Of a DNA stretch of 10,306 bases, positions 5,408-10,306 are shown one piece after another. The notes below the pieces were generated by a model that saw only the letters and a program-made list of their open reading frames with translations, was not told the origin of the DNA and ran no database searches. Made by a program: the position numbers and the translations under genes. The stretch comes from Russula earlei (Eukaryota; Basidiomycota; Agaricomycetes; Russulales; Russulaceae): NCBI GenBank assembly GCA_025769875.1, contig JAGFNK010001358.1, forward strand, positions 1 to 10,306, read 5' to 3'. Each line of letters opens with the position of its first letter. Position 1 is the stretch's first letter.

Positions 5408-6670
5408 TTAAGATCTAACCTGTATAGGGGTGAATGTTGGAAACGCAGCAATGAGTATGATAGTGTAATTGGTCTCGGGGGACTTGACATATTTTGTGTG
5501 GTTTGCATCATCAGTGTGGGGTCCTGCAAGATTGGCCTTGTGTCCATGACGATTACAGAGGACACAGATGGTGATTTTGGGACAGTCGACAATGTCATGT
5601 CTGCCATCAAGACACCAGGAGCACCTGTCAGAGATGTGAGGGGAAAACTGATACCATGGATCTGTAATTGCTTCCTTGGCTTCTTTGTGCTCCTGTTCCA
5701 TCAACTGTGGCATGGACTGGAAAAGGATTCTAGGCTCAAGTCGGGTTTTAGCGTTGGCCCTTGCCAACTTGACCTCACTGTCTCAAATCTCCCATAACAT
5801 GTCATGGTAGCATCCTCTAGCTGTGATGAGTTGATTGGCCATTTGTTGCACTTTTTTGATGGCAAATTGGTAACGAAGGACTTCAGCTTCGAGAGACAAG
5901 TCTCCTTCAAAAGTGAGGGCCTCGTTTACAGCTTTGGTGTGTTTAAGTCCTTCTCAGAATAGGAAGGCATCTTTTGATGTGAGGAGAGGACAAGGGTAAG
6001 GATCAGCATGAGCTCGGACTGAGATTCGATGAGTGGGACCTCCAGGGCCATACGTCGCAATGACCAATGGGAACCCGTTAGTTAGATTGGGTAAGACAAA
6101 TTGTGGGGGGATAGTGTCGTCCTCGTTCCCTGGGTCAGGAATCAAGATATTGAGTCCTAGATTTCCTTCCATCCAGCCATCTCCTAGTTCTTGTAGCTCA
6201 GCCATGGTATCTGTCCCAGGAGCTATGGGCGCTATATAGGCAGGGGGAGGAACATCGTCATCAGGTGGTGGTACTGGGATGAAGTTTTCATCAAGAAGGA
6301 CTAGGTTTGTTGGTTGTTGAGGGATCAGTGTGTCAAGTTGAGGAGGAATAGGAATAGGATTGGGGGAGGGAGAATGGACATGATAGGATGGACTACAAGC
6401 TACTGGGGAGTTAGTTCCTCTAGTAGGGGAGCGGTTGCCAAAGGCTCATAATATGGTGGGCAGAGTCTCTTCATGCCAGAGTTCTTGAGCTTGCGCTATC
6501 ATTGCCGCATGTCGTGCAGCACGTCATATTAAGAGTCAGGCATTGATAGTCGTGGCTGTGGATGGGGATGGTTCTCTAGAGATTGGTAGGGGGACAAGGG
6601 TTGGAGTGTATGGAGGAGTGGGGACAAGGGTAGCAGAAGAGGTGGTGGGTAAGTCAAGATTGGAGGACAT
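5408..6670 (-). pseudogene. Third ORF of element B: proline-rich, paired CCHC zinc-knuckle protein, broken
   Basis: A reading region of about 420 codons lies between the end of pol and the polypurine tract. The likely start is ATG at 6670, 55 bases after the pol stop. The N-terminus is rich in Pro, Ser and Thr (TLVPTPPYTPTLVPLP). After shifts near 6540 and 6430 one frame stays open from about 6430 to 5530 except for TGA at 5956-5954 and 5785-5783, both fitting CGA. A middle part (about 5930-5740) is rich in Leu, Glu, Lys and Ala and looks helical, possibly a coiled coil. Near the end is CSWCLDGRHDIVDCPKI (CX2CX4HX4C, from 5623), followed by CVLCNRHGHKANL, a second knuckle whose last Cys is in the next frame. 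In that frame a further Cys/His-rich tail ends at TAG 5417-5415; in the original frame the stop is at 5410-5408. It is not the gag of this element, whose knuckle is at about 10283-10244. Function unknown; RNA or DNA binding is an inference. Confidence 0.7.
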
Positions 6671-6725
6671 GTTGAAATGTTTGAGGGGAGAGCGGTGGAG
6701 TATGTTGGTTGGTAAAAGTAGTCTT

Positions 6726-6914
6726 TTATATGTTAGGTTGTCCAGCCGTAGCGGAGTAGAATTCTTTTAGGAGTTCTGGGGCCTTGAGGTCATGATGGTC
6801 AACCCATGAGTCATCTGATGTTGGGTAACCTTTCCAGTGTACGAGATATTGAAGTTTACATGTTCATCCAAACCTTCTGGCATCTAAAATGGCTTCAATT
6901 TCATATTCTTCTTC
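6726..6914 (-). pseudogene. pol: Chromodomain at the C-terminus of element B pol
   Basis: A chromodomain behind integrase binds modified histone tails and steers insertion to heterochromatin in chromoviruses. The minus strand reads EYEIEAILDARRFG, then a TGA stop (6866-6864), then in the same frame TCKLQYLVHWKGYP, SDDSWVDHHDL and APELLKEFY, ending at TAA 6728-6726. The aromatic and acidic residues YLVHWKGY and SW match the chromodomain core. Arginine is usual where the stop lies, so CGA to TGA explains it. The sequence after the stop has no further damage. Confidence 0.9.
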
Positions 6915-8200
6915 GTTATCAATGATCAGAGGAGGTCGTGTGAATGGCATGCCATATTCCTCCATTTCTATGTATGGTAAGAGTAAGTTGATGTGAAACA
7001 CATCGTGTATTTTCATGGATGATGGGAGTCGGAGTTGATAGGCGACTTTAGAAATTTTCTTGGTGATGGGGAAGGGTCCATAACATTTTGGTGTTAGTTT
7101 GCAGTTTCCTCGTGTCTTGAGGTTCTTGCTTTCTAACCATACTAGGGTTCCTTCTTTCATTTCTGGAATGTCAGGTTTTAGGGGTTGTTGTTTACGTTCC
7201 TAAAGTTGTTGTTGTGTTGCATCTAGATTGTTCTAGTTCTTTGAGACGATCAGTGGAGGCGTAATGTTGTTGTCCTCGAGGTTTATGTTGATCTGGGTTT
7301 GAATCCCATGAGGAGTTTCATGTGGTGATCATCGTGACACTTCATGTTTCCATGAATTATGTGCGTATTCGGCGATGGGGAGCATTTTTGCCCAGGAGCA
7401 TGGTGGGTCATGGTCCGGGTCTTAGGTATTGTTTTCTAGCCAAGCATTCATTCTTTCAGTTTGGTCCCATCAGTCGGGGGGTGGAACATGGTTGACATGT
7501 TTTGTTTGATGCCTAGACTTGTACATAGGGCTTTGGAGAAGTTTGATGCGAATCAGGGGTCTCTGTCAGATAATGATTCTGTTGGGGACACCAAACCAAG
7601 GTATGAGGTGTTTTAGATACTCGTGTGCAACACCTGTTCCGTCGATCATCTTATTGCATGGAATGAATTTGGTTGTTTGGAACATCCTTGATCAACAATG
7701 GTGAGAATGCTGTCGAATCCTTCTGATTTTGTAGGTTAGTGATAAGGTCCATTGATACATATTGGAATTGGGCCTTGTTCCACATGGTGTGTCAAGTGGA
7801 AAGGTCGTGGCCTTCTTTCTTGGTGAGTTAGTTTTAGATTCTTGGCATTTGGCACAACCTTTTATGTATGTTCTACAAATTGTCCATAATCTGGTCCTTC
7901 ATAATGTTGTTTGACTAGTTCATGTATTGGCTATTCCAGGGTGTCCTGCAGGTGGGGCGTCATGGAATTGTTGTAAGATTTCTCGTCGTTTGTCTAGTTT
8001 GTTGGGTAGGTAAATTTTTCCATGTAAAAATTTCAGGTGGGAGGAGGGTGGTTTTTGTTCTTCTACCCCGTTGTTAGGTCTTTGCAACGGAAGTGTTATC
8101 AGCAATGGTATGGGTGTGTCCAGGGACGTGTCCATAGTTATGTTAAAGTCTTGCATATATTGCATCCATCTTGCTTGTCATCCAGTTAGTTTCTGTGGTT
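6915..8200 (-). pseudogene. pol: Integrase of element B (zinc domain, DDE core, C-terminal domain), frameshifted
   Basis: The zinc domain starts with QQFHDAPPAGHPGIANT (two His, about 7980-7923) and GCAKCQESK (two Cys, 7856-7845). The DDE core can be followed across frames: first Asp in SMDLIT (7749-7747), second Asp in SDRDP (7567-7565), catalytic Glu in QTERMNAWLE (7457-7455). The second Asp and the Glu are about 36 codons apart, as in the DD(35)E pattern, allowing for a small indel. A TGA at 7555-7553 (SDRDP, stop, FASNF) stands for the arginine of the family. From 7160 to 6915 an open part carries KEGTLVWLESKNLK, CYGPFPITKKISKVAYQL and KIHDVFHINLLLPY, the usual integrase C-terminal region before the chromodomain. 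Confidence 0.88.
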
Positions 8201-8437
8201 CTTTGAAGTATGTGAGATTCTTGTGGTCTGTTCTTATCCGAACAGGTTTTTCTGTGCCTAAGAAGAATGGTCGGCCACTTTTAAGACCAAAATGATGGCA
8301 GCTAGTTCTTTGTCGTGTGCATCATGTTTCTTTCTTGCATCTAGCAATGTTCTTGAATAAAATGCTATAGGATGGAGTCCATCTTTGTGTTCTTGGGAAA
8401 TAACTGCTCCTATGGCGAACCCTGATGCATCGGTGTC
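8190..8437 (-). pseudogene. pol: RNase H domain of element B
   Basis: The domain begins with DTDASGFAIGAVISQEH (DTDAS at 8437-8423, catalytic Asp) and continues with HPIAFYSRTLL, KKHDAHDKELAAI (catalytic Glu) and, after a one-base shift near 8270, FLGTEKPVRIRTDHKNLTYF (catalytic Asp in TDHKN). The next lines read KLTG, a TGA stop (8180-8178) and QARWMQYMQDFN. Element A has PHQARCMALLQEYNF at the same place. The stop again fits CGA. The region is nearly collinear with the RNase H of element A. Confidence 0.88.
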
Positions 8438-9460
8438 AAGAATAAATTGTTTAGTCCAGTCTGGGGTTTGTAGGACTGGGTATGATACACATGTATCTTT
8501 TAGTGTTTGGAACGCCTGTTCTTCTTTGGGTGTCCATTGCCATTATCTATTCTTTTTTGTTAGGTCATTGAGGGGTCTGGCTTTTATTGAGAAATTTGAA
8601 ATGAAATTTCGATAGAAGTTGCAGAATCCTAAGAAACTGCGAACTTCTTTTAATGTTTTTGGTGTAGGCCAGTCTTTGATTCCTTTGACTTTGACTGGGT
8701 CCATAGTGATTTTTCCTTCACCATGATTGCTCCTAGGTATTCAACCTTCTTCTTGTGGAATTGACATTTTTCTGGTTTGAGATATAGGTCATGTTGTTTC
8801 AATTTCAATAAGATGTGTTTCAACTTTCAGTTGGTGTTCTTCTTCATTGTTTCTTTGTGGCGATGATGATGTGTCCATATAAATTTTGAGCCATCCTTGG
8901 GCGAGTTCTTCTTGAAAAATATTGTCCTCATAGTTTGGAAGGTTGCTGGGGAATTGGTTAATCCGAAGAACATTACTGTTGGTTGAACAATCCATCGCTG
9001 GTTTTGAAGGCGGCTTTCCATTCGTCTCCTTCTTTAATTCTAATGTTGTTGTAGCCCCATCTAACATCGAATTTGGTAAAGAGTTCTTTGCCTGCTAGGG
9101 CATGTATTAATTCTGGGATTAGGGGGAGTGGGTAGATGTTGGGTATGGTCCATTTGTTCAGATTTCTGTAGTCTTGTACTGGTCGGAATTTGCCATCCTT
9201 CTTTTAATGAGAAAGAAGCCACTTGTGTATGGTGAGTTGGATCCTCTAATTTGTTTCAATCGTAGGTTTTGTTCAAGGAATTTTCCTGTTCCTCTTTTTC
9301 TTTGGGTGAAAGAGGATATACTCTACAATTAATTGTTGTGGGGGCATCAGGTTTAAGATCAATGGCGTGGTCCCATTTTCTTGGTCCAGGGAATCTTTCT
9401 GATTCTCACTCCATAAAGACTTGGCCATAGGCATGATATTGAGGGGGAACTATTTTTGCC
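8438..9460 (-). pseudogene. pol: RT of element B, many frameshifts; active site broken after YMD
   Basis: Motifs run from right to left. IVPPQYHAYGQVF and [12 protein letters not shown] (about 9375-9340) are the entry region. KDGKFRPVQDYRNLNKW lies near 9200-9150, LPLIPELIHAL near 9120, FTKFDVRWGYNNIRI near 9080-9035, WKAAFKT near 9020-9000, FFGLTNSPATFQT near 8970-8935. The active site reads TAT ATG GAC (YMD, 8881-8873) and then ACATCATCATC. One base is missing from the second Asp codon, which throws the frame off the expected DIIIATK. Thumb and connection homology continues to about 8510 through several more shifts and stops. No single frame covers more than about 90 codons. Confidence 0.88.
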
Positions 9461-9559
9461 AGGTCTGTTCTTTTGATTCCATTTGGGATTCTGCCAATTG
9501 TTGGGCAATCGTGGTCTTTCATAGTTGTGTTTGTATCCAAAGTTCGTCACCCTCTTCCC

Positions 9560-10010
9560 ATTCGGTGATGTTTCTTATCCATTCTGGTATTTTCTTCATC
9601 TCCAGATAGGACTATCCTTCCCATTAATGTTCCTTTGGTCCAATTGATCTTGGGGTTTGTTGATTCAAGGAAGGGGTATCCTAGGATTTAATTGTCTTGT
9701 CCGATGTCTGCTATGAGAAATTGGTGTTTGCTTCTTTGTCCTAACAATTTTAGCTCTAGGTCCACTGCTTGGGTGATTCTTCCTAATGATTGGGAGTATT
9801 GTCGGCATTTTTTACGATCCTGGGTGTTGACAGCTCTCGTGTTTTTTAGTTGGGTTCTTTAGTTAATTTTGGGGAGATGAACATTTGGTTGCTCCACTGT
9901 CGATCAACACAATTTTCTTTCGGCTTTTGAGGTTCCAACATTATTGTCAAATTGACCTGCATTGACTTTTTCATAGTTATATAACATTGGTAGTACCTAA
10001 GGCCCGAGCA
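9560..10010 (-). pseudogene. pol: Retroviral-type aspartic protease of element B, broken
   Basis: The catalytic motif appears as IVLIDSGAT, with DSGAT at 9901-9887. The C-terminal hallmark ILGYPFLESTNPKINWTKG lies around 9695-9640, directly after a TAA stop. Frames change between the two motifs, and stops occur in each. The arrangement and the spacing (about 200 bp) are the same as in element A, where the motifs are DSGAT and LLGFPFLRATNP. Confidence 0.82.
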
Positions 10011-10023
10011 ATTGCCAATATGC

Positions 10024-10306
10024 TCAGGCGTCTGAAAAATCCTTTTCTTCATTGTCATCAGCTTCTCCAGTCAGCATCTTGATAATTCTCTCTTTCTTCT
10101 TTAGAGAGGGCTTTGGCAGCCTTCGCGACTTTGTGGTTGTGCTCTCTTGATGATGTTGACAATGGAGGATTCGGATGTGGTGGTGGTCACCTCTGCTGCA
10201 CATGCGCGTGTTGTTTCGTGTTTCGGTTTCGTGGGGCAATCCCTAGCGAGGTGTCCCTGTTTTGAACAGTGGAAACATCTGCCTTTGGCACAATGTTTTT
10301 CTTTAT
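10024..10306 (-). pseudogene. gag: gag of element B, C-terminal end with CCHC zinc knuckle
   Basis: Only the end of gag is in the window. It shows CFHCSKQGHLARDCP (CX2CX4HX4C, about 10283-10244), which differs from the element A knuckle CFFCSKQGHVARNCP at only four positions. The tail is rich in Lys, Glu and Asp. A frameshift near 10105 moves the reading into the frame that ends KDFSDA at TGA 10026-10024. The rest of gag continues beyond the right edge. Confidence 0.82.

Larger units (their letters stand above)
4901..10306 (-). mobile_element. Element B: chromodomain Ty3/gypsy-type retrotransposon, antisense insertion in element A
   Basis: On the minus strand the order is gag end, protease, RT, RNase H, integrase, chromodomain, a third ORF, polypurine tract and 3' LTR. 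The order protease-RT-RNase H-integrase is that of Ty3/gypsy elements, and the chromodomain puts it with the chromoviruses. The 5' LTR, leader and most of gag lie beyond 10306. It is related to element A: both have FDVRWGY, GHPGIANT and a CFxCSKQGH zinc knuckle. Every ORF is broken by stops or frameshifts. Confidence 0.92.

Noticed and set aside
5221..5610. Minus-strand ORF of 129 codons that spans the LTR border
   Set aside because: It runs from the third ORF through the polypurine tract into the LTR in a frame without zinc-knuckle or other homology, so it is a chance frame.
5405..5797. Plus-strand ORF of 130 codons
   Set aside because: It lies opposite the zinc-knuckle part of the third ORF of element B, whose motifs read on the minus strand. 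The plus-strand product shows no recognisable domain.
6543..6770. Plus-strand ORF of 75 codons rich in Gly, Val and Arg
   Set aside because: It is the complement of the proline-rich start of the third ORF and the end of pol, where the minus strand carries the recognisable chromodomain.
1..10306. CRISPR array, bacterial operon, tRNA or rRNA
   Set aside because: No regularly spaced repeats, no ribosome-binding-site-linked gene series and no tRNA cloverleaf sequence were seen. All recognised coding signals belong to eukaryotic LTR retrotransposons.

Overview
The window is a nest of decayed Ty3/gypsy-type LTR retrotransposons. No intact gene, tRNA, rRNA or recognisable host gene was found. The polymerase motifs (FDVRWGY, FGLTN-PATFQ), the GHPGIANT integrase motif, the chromodomain after integrase and the CCHC Gag proteins point to chromovirus-like elements of a filamentous fungus. 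A mushroom-type basidiomycete (Agaricomycetes) is most likely. That placement comes from remembered family resemblance, not from a search.

Three insertions are layered. (1) Element A, plus strand, fills 1-4900: gag (about 200-1631), protease (about 1640-2115), reverse transcriptase (RT), RNase H and the start of integrase. Its LTRs are not recognisable in the window. (2) A solo LTR of 972 bp, also plus strand (2560-3531), sits inside the RT of element A, exactly at the first catalytic aspartate motif. It is bordered by AATGT on the left and GATGT on the right. (3) Element B, minus strand, interrupts the integrase zinc-binding domain of element A after position 4900 and runs off the right edge. 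Read on its own strand (from right to left) it has the end of gag with a zinc knuckle, protease, RT, RNase H, integrase, a chromodomain, a third ORF with paired zinc knuckles (6670-5408), a polypurine tract and its 3' LTR (5396-4901). Its 5' LTR and the rest of element A's integrase should lie beyond 10306.

All coding regions are pseudogenes. Two kinds of damage are visible: many small indels, and in-frame TGA stops that fit CGA (Arg) to TGA changes, as expected from deamination of methylated CpG. In element A the RT active site reads YMDN instead of YMDD. In element B one base is missing right after YMD.

The points most worth following up are the third ORF of element B, the perfect hairpins just downstream of the TATA box in both LTRs, and the convergent arrangement of two LTR promoters around the RT-RNase H part of element A.
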